The notes: generated by a model not told the origin, from the letters alone. DNA of 64,000 bases from DATFTE01 sp963840665 (GCA_963840665.1 CAWIZO010000008.1:929375-993374), one strand, 5' to 3'; positions 19,138 through 28,921 are shown, numbered from the stretch's first letter. Translations and numbers: made by a program.

Positions 19138-22100
19138 ATGGGTCGCTGTAACTTCAAAACTATCGTTGGATTGTCCTTAACCGTAGGTTTGTTTTCCGTT
19201 GCCGTCTGCGCGCAAAGTCCCGGCGCACGTATCACTCAGAACGTCGACGACCAGAATCTCACCCTCCTTCGCGGCAACACCCATCCGCTGGCCCAAAAGA
19301 AGTTTGACCAAGGCGCGGCGCCTGCCAGCATGCCGATGCATCGCATGATGCTGGTGTTGCAGCGCAGTCCGCAGCAGGACCACTCGCTCGTCACCCTGCT
19401 CGATTCTCAACAGGATAAGTCCTCACCGAACTATCACCAGTGGCTTACTCCCGATCAATTCGGCCAGCAATTCGGTCCCGCCGACTCCGACGTGCAAACA
19501 GTAACGAGTTGGCTGCAGTTGCATGGCTTTCAGGTAACTCGCGTTTCAAAAGGAAAGACGATTATCGAGTTCGACGGGACCGCCGGACAGGTCCAGCAAG
19601 CGTTCCACACTGCAATTCATAGCTATGTCGTGAACGGCGAGCAGCATTGGGCAAACGCGAGCGATCCGCAAATCCCCGCGGCGCTCGCTCCGGTGGTGGC
19701 TGGGCCGGTGTCGTTGCACAACTTCTTCCCCAAGCCGCAGAATCGGTTCGGCGGAATTTTCTCCAAGTCGAAGACCTCGCCGAAATTGACGCCGGTGAAC
19801 CCTCAATTCACCTTCCTCGGTTGCTATAGCAATTGTTACGCGGTCGTACCCTACGACTTTGCGACGATCTACAACGTCCTTCCCTTATGGAATGCGGGCA
19901 TAGACGGCACGGGACAAACGATCGCAATCGTGGGCCAGACCAATATCAACATTCAGGATGTGCGCGATTTCCGCTCTCTGTTCGGACTTCCTGCTCACGA
20001 TCCCAATATCATTCTGAACGGGCCCGATCCCGGAATCATCAGCGATGAAGGGGAGGCGGACATTGATGTTCAATGGTCAGGCGCCGTGGCTAAGGGTGCG
20101 ACTGTCGATTTCGTAGTTTCAGAATCGACGGAAACTACCGCGGGCATCGATCTCTCGGCCGAATACATCATTGATAACAACCTGGCTCCTGTCATGAGCG
20201 AGAGCTACGGCGGATGCGAACTCGCCTTCGGAACTGCTGGCAATCAATTTTATTCTGCTCTCTGGGAGCAGGCGGCTGCCCAGGGAATTACAGTGATGAT
20301 TTCCACGGGGGATAGCGGATCGGCAGGCTGTGACCAGAACTCCGGGACGGCAGCACAGTTCGGGCTGGCCGTGAACGGCATTGCATCGACACCGTTCAAT
20401 GTCGCGGTCGGAGGAACCGACTTCGCCGACTACAACATTTGGCAGACTTATTGGAACACCGCAAACGATCCCTCCACACAACTCTCCGCCAAAGGATACG
20501 TTCCCGAAACCACTTGGAATGACAGTTGCACCAACAGCCTGCTCGTCAACTTTGGCTTCAGCTCTAACGCGGAAACAACCTGTAACGACCAGAATGCTCT
20601 CGCACAGGGACTTGGACAAGCAATTGGGGGCAGCGGAGGACCGAGTAATTGCACAACGAACAGCCAGCAACTGGGAACGTGTTCGGGTGGCTACGCCAAA
20701 CCTTCCTGGCAGTCCGCAAACGGCGTTCCAACTGACGGCAAGCGAGACTTACCGGATGTGTCGCTGTTCGCCAGTAACGGATTTCAAGGGAATTACTACA
20801 TTGTTTGTCAATCCGACTTGAGCCAGTCGGGAATGTGCGACTTAACATCCCCCTTTTCCGATCTCGCAGGTTACGGAGGGACTTCGGTAGCTTCGCCTGC
20901 GTTCGCGGGCATCATGGCTCTCGTCAACCAGCAGCACGGCCGCCAGGGAAATGCGAACTATGTCCTCTACAAGCTCGCCGCGCAGCAGACCGCGGCGAAC
21001 TGCAATTCGAGCAACGGATCTGGCAGCAGTTGCATGTTCAACGACGTCACCTCGGGAACGATCGCGATGCCGTGTTTGACGGGAAGCCCGAATTGCACTA
21101 CCAGCACCCCCGGACATCAGTTCGGCATTCTCACCGGGTACCCGACGACTAGCGGCTACGATCTCGCCACCGGCCTCGGCACGGTCAACGCTGCGAATCT
21201 CGTTAACAACTGGAGCAACGTCACCTTCACTCCTAGTACGACGACGCTATCGCTGACGCCCACGACGGGCCTCACGCACGGCCAGTCAGTCGCGGTCAAT
21301 GCCACGGTCTCTCCCTCTTCCGCTACAGGGGATGTTTCTCTTTTGACCAGTAATGGTAAGAGTGTCGACGGATTCACTTTGAGTGGCGGCAACGTAACAG
21401 GAAGCACAACGTTGCTGCCAGGCGGAACTTACACCGTTCACGCGCACTACGCAGGAGACGGCACTTACGCCGCCAGCGACTCAGTTCCGGTCAGCGTTAC
21501 TGTAGCAAAAGAAAACAGCACGACCGCGTTGAGCCTAATCACTTTCAATTCTCAAGGTCAGATCACGAACTCCCACGCGACTACGGCCCCATACGGTTCC
21601 CCTTACATCTTCCGAGTCGACGTCACCGCTTCTTCGGGCGCCGTCTGCGGACCACTGGCGAACTGCCCGACCGGAACCCTCACAGTCACCGACAATGGGA
21701 GCCCATTAGATCCCACCCTCTTTAATGCAGTTCTAAACAGTCTCGGCTATACCGAGGATCAACCCGTTCAATTCCCCGGCGGCACAAATACCGTGGTCGC
21801 GAACTACCCGGGCGATAGCAGCTTTAACCCAAGTTCCACAAGTGCGGCTTACTCCATCACGCCGGCCACCACCAGCATGTCGTCTGTGTCCGCGGGCTCA
21901 AACAACATAACCATTGGAGTTCCCTTCACAGTCTCCACCACCGTTCAAACCTCGAGTTCCGGTGCAGCCCCAAGCGGTGCAGTCACTTTCCTTGCAGGGG
22001 GCACTCCTCTGACTGGAACGGTTACGTACACGCCCGTTGCCGGATCATTTACTGCTCCCGCGTCACTGGCGGCATCCCTCACAACGACTCTGTCGGCGGT

Positions 22101-22701
22101 AGGCAACTATGCCCTCACAGCGACGTACTCCGGAGATACTAATTACAGCGCCTCGAACGCCACGGGAGTGACACTTTCGGTTACGAACTTCACGTTATCG
22201 GCGAACAGCCCGGGGTCCATTGTCATCCCCAGTCCCGGAAGCAGCGGGCAGTTGATGCTTACGATTACCGGCCTCACGGGTTATACCGGCACAGTGAACT
22301 TCACACCCGCCTCTTGCTCGGGCCTGCCCTCGGGAGCCGCCTGCGGCTTCAGCCCGGCAAGCGTCACTGGTACCGGAACCACGACCGTCACGGTTACCAC
22401 CCGAGGGCCCAGCGCGGCAGCCCAGCGTGCCGGTCTTAACGGCACGAACTGGTTAATCACAAGCATGGGAACCATCGCGTTTGGAATCGTTTTCCTTGGA
22501 GGGTCGATGAGAAAGCGCTGGCCGACACTGCTCGGTCTTGCCGTAGTCGCGCTGCTTCTCTTCCTTCCCGCATGCGGCGGGGGCAGCAGTGGAGGGGGTG
22601 GCGGCAATCCCGGAACTCCGACCGGCACTTATAACGTGGTGGTCACCGCTACCAGCGGAAACGCAAGTCAGAATGCAACCTTCACCCTCATGGTGAACTA
22701 A
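19138..22701 (+). CDS. Secreted S53 (pro-kumamolisin) peptidase with Ig-like repeats
   Basis: 1187 residues. After a signal peptide (TIVGLSLTVGLFSVAVCAQS) comes the pro-kumamolisin activation domain (about 30-190, including YHQWLTPDQFGQQFGP), then a sedolisin catalytic domain (about 205-690). The catalytic triad is visible: Glu306 and Asp310 in GEADIDVQW, Ser583 in GTSVASPAFAG, and oxyanion Asp392 in STGDSGSAG. Around three to four bacterial Ig-like repeats follow (TTLSLTPTTGLTHGQSVAVN and similar), and the last hydrophobic stretch ends in LFLPACGGGSSGG. The enzyme is an acid-acting endopeptidase for extracellular protein. The ATG at 19138 has GGAGG seven bases before; a longer frame to 19054 lacks support. 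A clear terminator follows. Confidence 0.93.
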   Translation: MGRCNFKTIVGLSLTVGLFSVAVCAQSPGARITQNVDDQNLTLLRGNTHPLAQKKFDQGAAPASMPMHRMMLVLQRSPQQDHSLVTLLDSQQDKSSPNYHQWLTPDQFGQQFGPADSDVQTVTSWLQLHGFQVTRVSKGKTIIEFDGTAGQVQQAFHTAIHSYVVNGEQHWANASDPQIPAALAPVVAGPVSLHNFFPKPQNRFGGIFSKSKTSPKLTPVNPQFTFLGCYSNCYAVVPYDFATIYNVLPLWNAGIDGTGQTIAIVGQTNINIQDVRDFRSLFGLPAHDPNIILNGPDPGIISDEGEADIDVQWSGAVAKGATVDFVVSESTETTAGIDLSAEYIIDNNLAPVMSESYGGCELAFGTAGNQFYSALWEQAAAQGITVMISTGDSGSAGCDQNSGTAAQFGLAVNGIASTPFNVAVGGTDFADYNIWQTYWNTANDPSTQLSAKGYVPETTWNDSCTNSLLVNFGFSSNAETTCNDQNALAQGLGQAIGGSGGPSNCTTNSQQLGTCSGGYAKPSWQSANGVPTDGKRDLPDVSLFASNGFQGNYYIVCQSDLSQSGMCDLTSPFSDLAGYGGTSVASPAFAGIMALVNQQHGRQGNANYVLYKLAAQQTAANCNSSNGSGSSCMFNDVTSGTIAMPCLTGSPNCTTSTPGHQFGILTGYPTTSGYDLATGLGTVNAANLVNNWSNVTFTPSTTTLSLTPTTGLTHGQSVAVNATVSPSSATGDVSLLTSNGKSVDGFTLSGGNVTGSTTLLPGGTYTVHAHYAGDGTYAASDSVPVSVTVAKENSTTALSLITFNSQGQITNSHATTAPYGSPYIFRVDVTASSGAVCGPLANCPTGTLTVTDNGSPLDPTLFNAVLNSLGYTEDQPVQFPGGTNTVVANYPGDSSFNPSSTSAAYSITPATTSMSSVSAGSNNITIGVPFTVSTTVQTSSSGAAPSGAVTFLAGGTPLTGTVTYTPVAGSFTAPASLAASLTTTLSAVGNYALTATYSGDTNYSASNATGVTLSVTNFTLSANSPGSIVIPSPGSSGQLMLTITGLTGYTGTVNFTPASCSGLPSGAACGFSPASVTGTGTTTVTVTTRGPSAAAQRAGLNGTNWLITSMGTIAFGIVFLGGSMRKRWPTLLGLAVVALLLFLPACGGGSSGGGGGNPGTPTGTYNVVVTATSGNASQNATFTLMVN

Positions 22702-22715
22702 GGTCAAAGAAAAAA

Positions 22716-22743
22716 GGTCCGGGCTCACGCCCGGACCCTTTTT
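22716..22743. terminator. Rho-independent terminator, bidirectional
   Basis: Perfect 9-bp stem GGTCCGGGC/GCCCGGACC with loop TCAC, followed by CTTTTT on the plus strand and preceded by AAAAAA, so it also ends in a T-run on the minus strand. It lies between the convergent peptidase (ends 22701) and beta-propeller (ends 22764) genes and can serve both. Confidence 0.9.
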
Positions 22744-22763
22744 CTCCTAACCGGAAACTTCTT

Positions 22764-23960
22764 CTACTTCATCAACACCTGAACTCCCAGCGGCACAGTA
22801 CCGGAGGGCAAGCCCAAGTTGTAAGGCGTCAGGCTCTCGGTCACGGTTCCGTCCGAGGCGATGTTCAACACGTGCAACACGCCCAGGCGGTCGAGCACAT
22901 AAAGGAATTGCCCTGTCGGATCAACCTTCATGTGCGTCGGCAGAGCGCCGGTGCCGCTGACGGCCATGTGCTGTAACTGAACCGGCTTCTTGGTGTTGGT
23001 CAGGTCGTACACGCTGATCGTGCCTGAAGCAGTCTCAGACGTGTAGAGCCGCGTGCCGGCAGCATTGATCGCATCCCAGCAAACCGCCAGACCCTGGTTC
23101 TGCGCGCTACCCACCGAGCCAAGCTTTCCCGTGGTGTCATATCCGTAGACTTGCACCTGATGGTCCGCGGGCAAGGTCAAGTAGAGACCCTTGATCGTGG
23201 GATGCAGCACCGCGCCCACGCCAACTGGAGTTGGCCCAGGCATGGCTACCGAATTCGTTACCGACATGATGCCGGCGCGAGTCAGCTTGTACGAAGAGAC
23301 TGTACCCGCCATGAATTCGATTCCGAAGAAACCTGTCGGAGCGCCACGGCGGATCAACGCCATCGCTGGCGATGCTCCCGCAGGCAGAGTGAACGTAGAA
23401 CCGCTGTTCAGAGTCAGCACGCCGCCGACACCCACGGTGAAGGTCGTGTAGTTCGGGGCCGTCGGCGTCTGCAACGGATCGGAATCTTTGTTCACCACTA
23501 CCATCTCGGAAGAGCCGTTCCCCAGGGCATTGTCTTTGTAGGCGATGCTGGCGGGTTGCGGGCCGCCCGAAGCGAAGGGCGAACCGGTAATCGTGGTCAA
23601 GCTGCCGTCGGAATTCAGCTTGAATGCCGCGATGTTATTCGAATCGCCATTCACTGCGTAGAGAAGAGTTCCTGCCGCATTGATCGCGACTTCGCCGTCG
23701 GAGTCCCAGTCAGCGTCGCCACTGGGCGGTATGCCTACGCCGGTTCCGCCAGTGAGGAACGGAGAACCCGCAAGTGGCGTCATGTGTCCAGTACCGTCGT
23801 TGACCAGAACGATGACTGCGTTCTGACCCGAGACGGCAATGTTGCCGTTGATGTAAACGAGATTTTTTTGTGCGAGCGCCGGAGACGCGCAAAGCGCCAT
23901 CGTCAGCGTCGCAAGCGCAGCCACAAGCAAAAATCGCCGGGTGAGTTGGGCAACGGTCAT
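22764..23960 (-). CDS. Secreted lactonase-type seven-bladed beta-propeller
   Basis: 398 residues with a signal peptide (RRFLLVAALATLTMALCASPALA). The mature part consists of repeated blades such as LLYAVNGDSNNIAAFKLNSDGSL-type strands, GTRLYTSETASGTISVYDLT and GQFLYVLDRLGVLHVLNI, which match the YncE/6-phosphogluconolactonase-like propeller family. Such exported acidobacterial members are not shown to hydrolyse lactones; ligand binding or surface function is equally possible. The ATG at 23960 is preceded by GGAGG. Monocistronic and facing the peptidase gene. Confidence 0.8.
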   Translation of the reverse strand: MTVAQLTRRFLLVAALATLTMALCASPALAQKNLVYINGNIAVSGQNAVIVLVNDGTGHMTPLAGSPFLTGGTGVGIPPSGDADWDSDGEVAINAAGTLLYAVNGDSNNIAAFKLNSDGSLTTITGSPFASGGPQPASIAYKDNALGNGSSEMVVVNKDSDPLQTPTAPNYTTFTVGVGGVLTLNSGSTFTLPAGASPAMALIRRGAPTGFFGIEFMAGTVSSYKLTRAGIMSVTNSVAMPGPTPVGVGAVLHPTIKGLYLTLPADHQVQVYGYDTTGKLGSVGSAQNQGLAVCWDAINAAGTRLYTSETASGTISVYDLTNTKKPVQLQHMAVSGTGALPTHMKVDPTGQFLYVLDRLGVLHVLNIASDGTVTESLTPYNLGLPSGTVPLGVQVLMK

Positions 23961-24268
23961 TTTTGTGCCTCCTTCAAAGCACCAAACATAAACTTGGATG
24001 GGATAGGCCGCGCCTGTTGCTTCCGCTCCGGCTGGGGGGTCGCATCTTTCCGAAACGCCGGATCAGTGCTCCACGCGAACCATGGGACCTCTAAGATGCC
24101 TTGTTTGCAACTTTATGGGTAGAGGGAGAAAGACTCTGTGCAGAAGTTTTCTACTTTGGCCAAGCGCGAACAGAAACCTTGACATTCTGCGCGCACCAAT
24201 CCGGAGGGGGCTACGTCCCCGCAGCTTGCCAGACCATCCGCATGAAGCCAGTCGTGACCGGGCCCTCG
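23961..24268. other. Intergenic region between beta-propeller and cytochrome c
   Basis: 308 bases with no convincing coding sequence. The minus strand upstream of the beta-propeller contains a possible structured leader: CCGGC ... GCCGG arms enclosing a run of six C's around 24030-24060. It matches no riboswitch motif I can identify. Otherwise nothing is seen. Confidence 0.3.
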
Positions 24269-24682
24269 CTACTTGCCTTGAGCCGGCAACGACTTGATAT
24301 ACGAGACGATCTGCCAACGCTGGGTCTCTGGCAAACTGGCGAAGGACGGCATCGCTGGCATCATGTGCCATCGGTTGCCGTGCTGAATCAGCCACTCCAA
24401 TTCTCCCGGTGTTGCCTGTTGCACGCTCTGCGTTCGTAGTGAAGGATGATGTCCTTTGCCTTCCGCAGTCTCTCCGTGACACTTGGCGCATTTCTCGGTG
24501 TAGAGTTTTCCGCCGGCGGCCACGGCATCCGGGTCATTTGCCACCGGATTAGCCCGGGCCTTGTCGGCCTCCGGAACTTTCTTTTCCCAACCGCTTTCCG
24601 AGGCGAAAGCGAGCCCTACAACTAGCATGACGGCTACGAGCGCCAGCCACAACGAACGAACAAAATGCAGTTCACTCTTCAT
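24269..24682 (-). CDS. Secreted mono-heme cytochrome c
   Basis: 137 residues from the ATG at 24682 (MKSELHFVRSLWLALVAVML), a signal-peptide-like N-terminus. One heme motif, CAKCH, sits in YTEKCAKCHGETAEGKGHHP, and a methionine-rich stretch (WHMMPAMPSF) holds the likely sixth ligand. The start with GGGGACC upstream is favoured over a more upstream ATG lacking a ribosome site. It begins 28 bases after the dhaM stop on the same strand, so may be read through from the dha operon; a functional link between the two is not evident. Confidence 0.85.
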   Translation of the reverse strand: MKSELHFVRSLWLALVAVMLVVGLAFASESGWEKKVPEADKARANPVANDPDAVAAGGKLYTEKCAKCHGETAEGKGHHPSLRTQSVQQATPGELEWLIQHGNRWHMMPAMPSFASLPETQRWQIVSYIKSLPAQGK

Positions 24683-24710
24683 TGGTCCCCACAAATGACT
24701 CTCCCTCATT

Positions 24711-27194
24711 CTACAACGTGGGGATGAGGGCGTTCTTGTTCAAACATTCCCGGCAGATGGCGCGAACATGATCCGCATCGACGCATTGCAAAGCATCGTG
24801 GGCAAGGGCGGTGAGGTCGGAATACTTCAATTGCCGGAACAAGGCTTTGATTTCGGCGGCCTGCTTCGGACGCACACTTAGACTGCGAATACCGAGCCCG
24901 ACGAACACCGCCGCCGCCACCGGATCGGAGGCGGCCTCTCCACAAACGGAGACGTGCCGCGCGGTGACGGCTGCGGAGTTTGCGACCTTCTTCATCAGCC
25001 GTAGCACAGCGGGTTGAAGCGCATCTTGAAGATTGCCCAGAGCTCCGTTTCCACGCTCTGCTGCCATGACGTATTGCGTCAGATCGTTGGTGCCGATGCT
25101 GAAAAATTCCGCTTCCGCCGCCAGTTGCTCCGCCATCAAGGCGGCGGAGGGGACTTCGATCATTACGCCTAATTTCACGGGCCAGAGATGCTCGCGCCCC
25201 ATGGCCTCCAGTTCCTCGTGCGCTCTTTCGAGCAAACTACGGGTTTGCTGGATTTCGTCGACGACGGAAATCATGGGAAGCATCAGCCACACCTCCCGAC
25301 CTGTTGCCGCAGAAAGAATCGCACGCAAGTGCGAGAGGAAGAAATCGGGATATCGCAGCGACAACCGAATTCCGCGCATGCCCAGGAACGGATTTCTCTC
25401 GTCCCTTTGCGGCTGGAACGCCAGCGGCTTGTCGGCTCCTACGTCGAGCGTACGCACGATGATGGTCCCGCGCATCGCTGCAAATATCCCTCGCAATGCC
25501 TCTTCCTGCTCTCGTTCCGACGGAGCCTCAGCGCGGGAGAGAAACAGAAATTCGGTGCGCAGCAGCCCGATTCCCTCAGCGCCGTTTTGAGCGGCAATCT
25601 CGGCGTCGCGGACGTTTCCCACGTTGGCCAGTACTTCGATGCGAACATCGTCGAGCGTAAGGCTCGGCAGGCTTCGGCTTCTAGCAGCCTCTTCCTGGTC
25701 AGTTCGCTGCTGCTTCTTTTTCGCGGAGAGCGTCATAACGATTTCGGAACCGGGTTCAAGCCACACTTCGCCAGTTCCGCCATCCATGGCGACCGTTATG
25801 CCTTCGATCGTTTTCTCGTCGAACCAGTCCACACCAACCACCATGGGGATTCCCTGTGTTCGCAGGAGAATGGAACTATGTGCCGTCGGACTTCCCTGCC
25901 GGGTAATCACACCCAACACCATCGAGGGATGGCAAACCGCTGCGTCGCTTGCCAGCAATTCATCGGTAAAGAGAATCGAAGGACGCTCCAAATGGATCGC
26001 CGTCGCCGCTTCTCCCGATAACTCGCGAAGCACACGGCGTCCGATGTCGCGAACGTCAGACGCACGGGCGCGCAGGCAGGGATCATCCATCTTCTGGTAC
26101 AACTCACCCACTTCAGAGTTCGCCGCCATCCAGGCGCGCGGGGCGTTCCAGTGATTCGCCTTCACAAGCCTGTTCAATTTCTCGACCAGCACTGCGTCAT
26201 CGAGAATCAGCGATTGCGCTTCGATGATTTCCTTTGCTTCGTGCGAAAGTGGGCGCTCGTTTGCGATTGCCGTTCGGACCCGCGCAATGGCCGATGTAAT
26301 CTTTTCGAGTTCCTCGTCTGGATTCTCGGCCCGATTCTGAGGAACTTCGATGGGAAGGTCGCGCAGCGCGACCAGTGGGGCAATCGCGACTCCGTCGGAA
26401 GCAGGAATCCCGCGGTTTGCTTGAGCATTGCTCTTTACGGATGCAGGTGGAGCGCTAGCCTTGGGACTGGTCTCGCCGAAATTCCTTAACGCCAACTCGC
26501 GAATCTCGGCCAGCGCCGCAACCCTGTCCGCGCCACCCGCTCGTATATGAATCCGATCACCCTGGTTTATCTGGAGTAGCGCCAGGCTCGTCATGCTGAG
26601 CGCGGGCGCTGGGCCGCGCCCGGAAGTCTCGTTGGTGATCTGAACATCTGCTTGGTACTTACCCAGCGCCCGAATCAGATTTGCTGCCGGGCGCGCGTGC
26701 AGACCATGCTCGTTCTTTATTGCAATTACGATTTCGTCGGTGTCGCCGGGGGGATGCGTCGTAGGCTGGGGAGCGGGTGGCTCGCTTCGGGCCAACTGTT
26801 GTTCTTTACCGTCCAAGGCTCGTCGCGCCTCTCGAAAAACCTCATCCAGGCTGGAGTTCGCAGTGGCTTGTACCGCTGCCGCCAGGGCTCCCTCGACCAA
26901 CGGCCCCGGACACAGACAAATGCTTCCGCGCAGGCGGGGATCGATCAGTTCCAATGCCGTTTCAGTGCTGAGAACTGCACTGCCCAAATCCATCAGGACC
27001 AGCACGCCGTCTGGCCCGCAGGACCTTCTTAGCGCTTTCGCAATGTAAACGGCATCGGTACCGGGTTCCTGATGGCGCTGGCCAACACCTGCCGCCACGG
27101 CAATCGTCAGTTGCGGGCCTGCCATCTGGCGCACCAGGTCTCGCACCGCCAAAGCCAGCTTGCGGCTATGCGAGACCAGAACCAAGCTCACCAC
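24711..27194 (-). CDS. dhaM: PEP-dependent dihydroxyacetone kinase phosphoryl donor DhaM fused to HPr and full Enzyme I
   Basis: 827-residue multiphosphoryl transfer protein. Residues 1-~130 are an EIIA-mannose-like DhaM domain with phospho-His9 (LVLVSHSRKLA); ~150-240 an HPr domain with phospho-His in NEHGLHARPA; ~255 onward a complete Enzyme I: the phospho-His of GSPTAHSSILLR, the PEP-binding region including GIGLLRTEFLFLSR and IGTNDLTQYVMAAERGN, and the catalytic cysteine in VSVCGEAASDP. E. coli DhaM ends in a truncated EI-like part; here the EI is full length, so the protein could pass phosphate from PEP to DhaL-bound ADP unaided. It follows dhaL by 84 bases in the dhaK-dhaL-dhaM operon. 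Confidence 0.93.
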   Translation of the reverse strand: MVSLVLVSHSRKLALAVRDLVRQMAGPQLTIAVAAGVGQRHQEPGTDAVYIAKALRRSCGPDGVLVLMDLGSAVLSTETALELIDPRLRGSICLCPGPLVEGALAAAVQATANSSLDEVFREARRALDGKEQQLARSEPPAPQPTTHPPGDTDEIVIAIKNEHGLHARPAANLIRALGKYQADVQITNETSGRGPAPALSMTSLALLQINQGDRIHIRAGGADRVAALAEIRELALRNFGETSPKASAPPASVKSNAQANRGIPASDGVAIAPLVALRDLPIEVPQNRAENPDEELEKITSAIARVRTAIANERPLSHEAKEIIEAQSLILDDAVLVEKLNRLVKANHWNAPRAWMAANSEVGELYQKMDDPCLRARASDVRDIGRRVLRELSGEAATAIHLERPSILFTDELLASDAAVCHPSMVLGVITRQGSPTAHSSILLRTQGIPMVVGVDWFDEKTIEGITVAMDGGTGEVWLEPGSEIVMTLSAKKKQQRTDQEEAARSRSLPSLTLDDVRIEVLANVGNVRDAEIAAQNGAEGIGLLRTEFLFLSRAEAPSEREQEEALRGIFAAMRGTIIVRTLDVGADKPLAFQPQRDERNPFLGMRGIRLSLRYPDFFLSHLRAILSAATGREVWLMLPMISVVDEIQQTRSLLERAHEELEAMGREHLWPVKLGVMIEVPSAALMAEQLAAEAEFFSIGTNDLTQYVMAAERGNGALGNLQDALQPAVLRLMKKVANSAAVTARHVSVCGEAASDPVAAAVFVGLGIRSLSVRPKQAAEIKALFRQLKYSDLTALAHDALQCVDADHVRAICRECLNKNALIPTL

Positions 27195-27278
27195 GGCAGA
27201 GCTCCTTGCCGGCTAATGTGAGACTCGCGAACTAGAAGCAGGATAAGGTGCATCACTTTTCGCAGCACGGGCCACAAC

Positions 27279-27906
27279 CTAAGCGCAGACCTTCGCCAGC
27301 GCCTGTAGTAAGAGCCAACTGGAAGTGGCTCCGGGATCCTGATGCCCAATGCTTCTCTCCCCTAAATAACTGGCCCGCCCCTTTCGCGCTTCCAGAGGAC
27401 GAGTAGCTTCGGCAGAAACCTTTGCCGTGTCTTGAGCAACTCGCGCCGCCGCGGTAATGTCGTTATCTGCCGGAGGACTGGAACGCCCTCACCCCAGGAG
27501 AAAGCGCATCGACCATGGTCTTGTCGCCCAGTTCCGCCTTCCCTCTTCGCTGGATGTCGCTCAAACCGCGTTCCAGCATCTGACTGACCTCCGATTTCGT
27601 CAATGCAGTCTTGCCGGCGGCGGTGCGCCCCAGCTCCAGGAAAAATCCTCCGTACAAAGGCCCGGCGGCGCCGCCCACAGTGGAAAGCAAGGTCATCCCC
27701 ACCAGTTTGAAGAGTGCGCCGAAATCTGGCGTCCCTGTCGAAGCGAGTTTCTTTTCGACAGCGGTGAATCCCCGCGACATGTTCACGCCATGATCTCCAT
27801 CCCCGATCGGCGTATCGAGTTCGGATAGCATGGCGGCGTTTTCCGCCATGGCGAGCGCGGCCGCCTGCATCCACGACCGCGCCACGTCGACTGTCAGATG
27901 TTCCAT
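27279..27906 (-). pseudogene. dhaL: Dihydroxyacetone kinase ADP-binding subunit DhaL, interrupted by one frameshift
   Basis: From the ATG at 27906 (with GAGGAA upstream) the frame gives MEHLTVDVARSWMQAAALAM, the DhaL Mg-ADP motif DTPIGDGDHGVNMSRGF, VGGAAGPLYGGFFLELG and GDKTMVDALSPG, then runs into TAA at 27463. One base out of frame the protein continues: ADNDITAAARVAQDTAKVSA, then the C-terminal family signature ARKGRASYLGERSIGHQDPG and stops at 27279. A single-base indel near 27470-27500 explains this. All catalytic aspartates are in the first part. With dhaK and dhaM intact on each side, sequencing error is as likely as inactivation. Normal length would be about 209 residues. Confidence 0.85.
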
Positions 27907-27916
27907 GGCTTCCTCG

Positions 27917-28921
27917 TTAGTCGCAGGCCCAGCGCAGAGCAGGCGTGTCGACCGGAGCATCCCACAGTTTGCAAAGCTGATCGTCCATCTTGAGCATGGT
28001 GATCGAAGCCCCCGCCATCTCAAGACTGGTGATGTAGGTTCCCACGAGGTTGCGGACAATCTTCAGCCCATGCTTCTTCGCAATCTCTGCGGCCTTGCGA
28101 TACACGATGTACAACTCGATCGCCGGCGTCCCGCCCATGCCGTTGACGAACATAAGGACATCGTCTCCCGACTTGAAAGGCAGATCCGACAGGATCGGCT
28201 CCATCAGCATTGCCGTGATCTCGTCGGCTGTCGCCAATTTCATGCGCTTTCGTCCCGGTTCGCCGTGAATACCAATGCCCATTTCAATCTCGTCGTCCGC
28301 CAAAGTAAACGACGGCTTTCCCGCGTGAGGCACGGTACAAGGCGTAAGAGCCATGCCCATGCTGCGTCCCAAACCGCGAATATGGTCGCCGAGCTTCTTC
28401 ATTCCCGCGAGATTCATGCGGTTCTGCGCCGCTGCACCCAGCAACTTCTCCATTAGAACGGTTAGGCCTACGCCGCGACGACCGGCTGTGTAGAGACTGT
28501 TCTGAACAGCAACATCATCGTCGACCAGCACGGTTTCGACCTCAATATTTTCATTGCGCAACATCTCGGCGGCGAGGTCAAAGTTCATGACATCGCCGGT
28601 ATAGTTCTTTACCAGTTGCAGGACTCCCGCCCCACCGTTCACCGCCTTACCGGCTTCGAACATCTGATCCGGAGTGGGGCTGGTAAAAACATGGCCGGGA
28701 CAAGCGGCATCGAGCATGCCCTTGCCTACGTAGCCTCCGTGCATCGGTTCGTGGCCGCTTCCGCCCCCGGAAATCAAGCCAACTTTGCCACGCACTGGGG
28801 CATCCTTGCGAACAACATAAAAAGGCTCGTAACTGATGCGCAAACGGTCTCCATGTGCAGCTTCCATTCCCTCGAGCGCTTGCCGCACCACATCTTCAGG
28901 AGCATTGATCAACTTCTTCAC
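27917..28921 (-). CDS. dhaK: Dihydroxyacetone kinase substrate-binding subunit DhaK
   Basis: 334 residues. DhaK binds dihydroxyacetone covalently through a histidine hemiaminal and receives phosphate from the DhaL-bound nucleotide. Visible family segments are MKKLINAPEDVVRQALEGME, LISGGGSGHEPMHGGYVGKG, the TGDVMNFDLAAEML stretch and the reactive histidine region IGIHGEPGRKR. It heads the dhaK-dhaL-dhaM operon, ending 10 bases before dhaL. GGAGGG-like bases precede the ATG. A CRP-like site lies about 220 bases upstream, between dhaK and the divergent 81-aa gene. Confidence 0.95.
   Translation of the reverse strand: MKKLINAPEDVVRQALEGMEAAHGDRLRISYEPFYVVRKDAPVRGKVGLISGGGSGHEPMHGGYVGKGMLDAACPGHVFTSPTPDQMFEAGKAVNGGAGVLQLVKNYTGDVMNFDLAAEMLRNENIEVETVLVDDDVAVQNSLYTAGRRGVGLTVLMEKLLGAAAQNRMNLAGMKKLGDHIRGLGRSMGMALTPCTVPHAGKPSFTLADDEIEMGIGIHGEPGRKRMKLATADEITAMLMEPILSDLPFKSGDDVLMFVNGMGGTPAIELYIVYRKAAEIAKKHGLKIVRNLVGTYITSLEMAGASITMLKMDDQLCKLWDAPVDTPALRWACD

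Noticed and set aside
23151..24122. 323-codon frame antisense to the beta-propeller
   Set aside because: Arginine/glycine-rich translation without domains; the other strand has signal peptide and blades.
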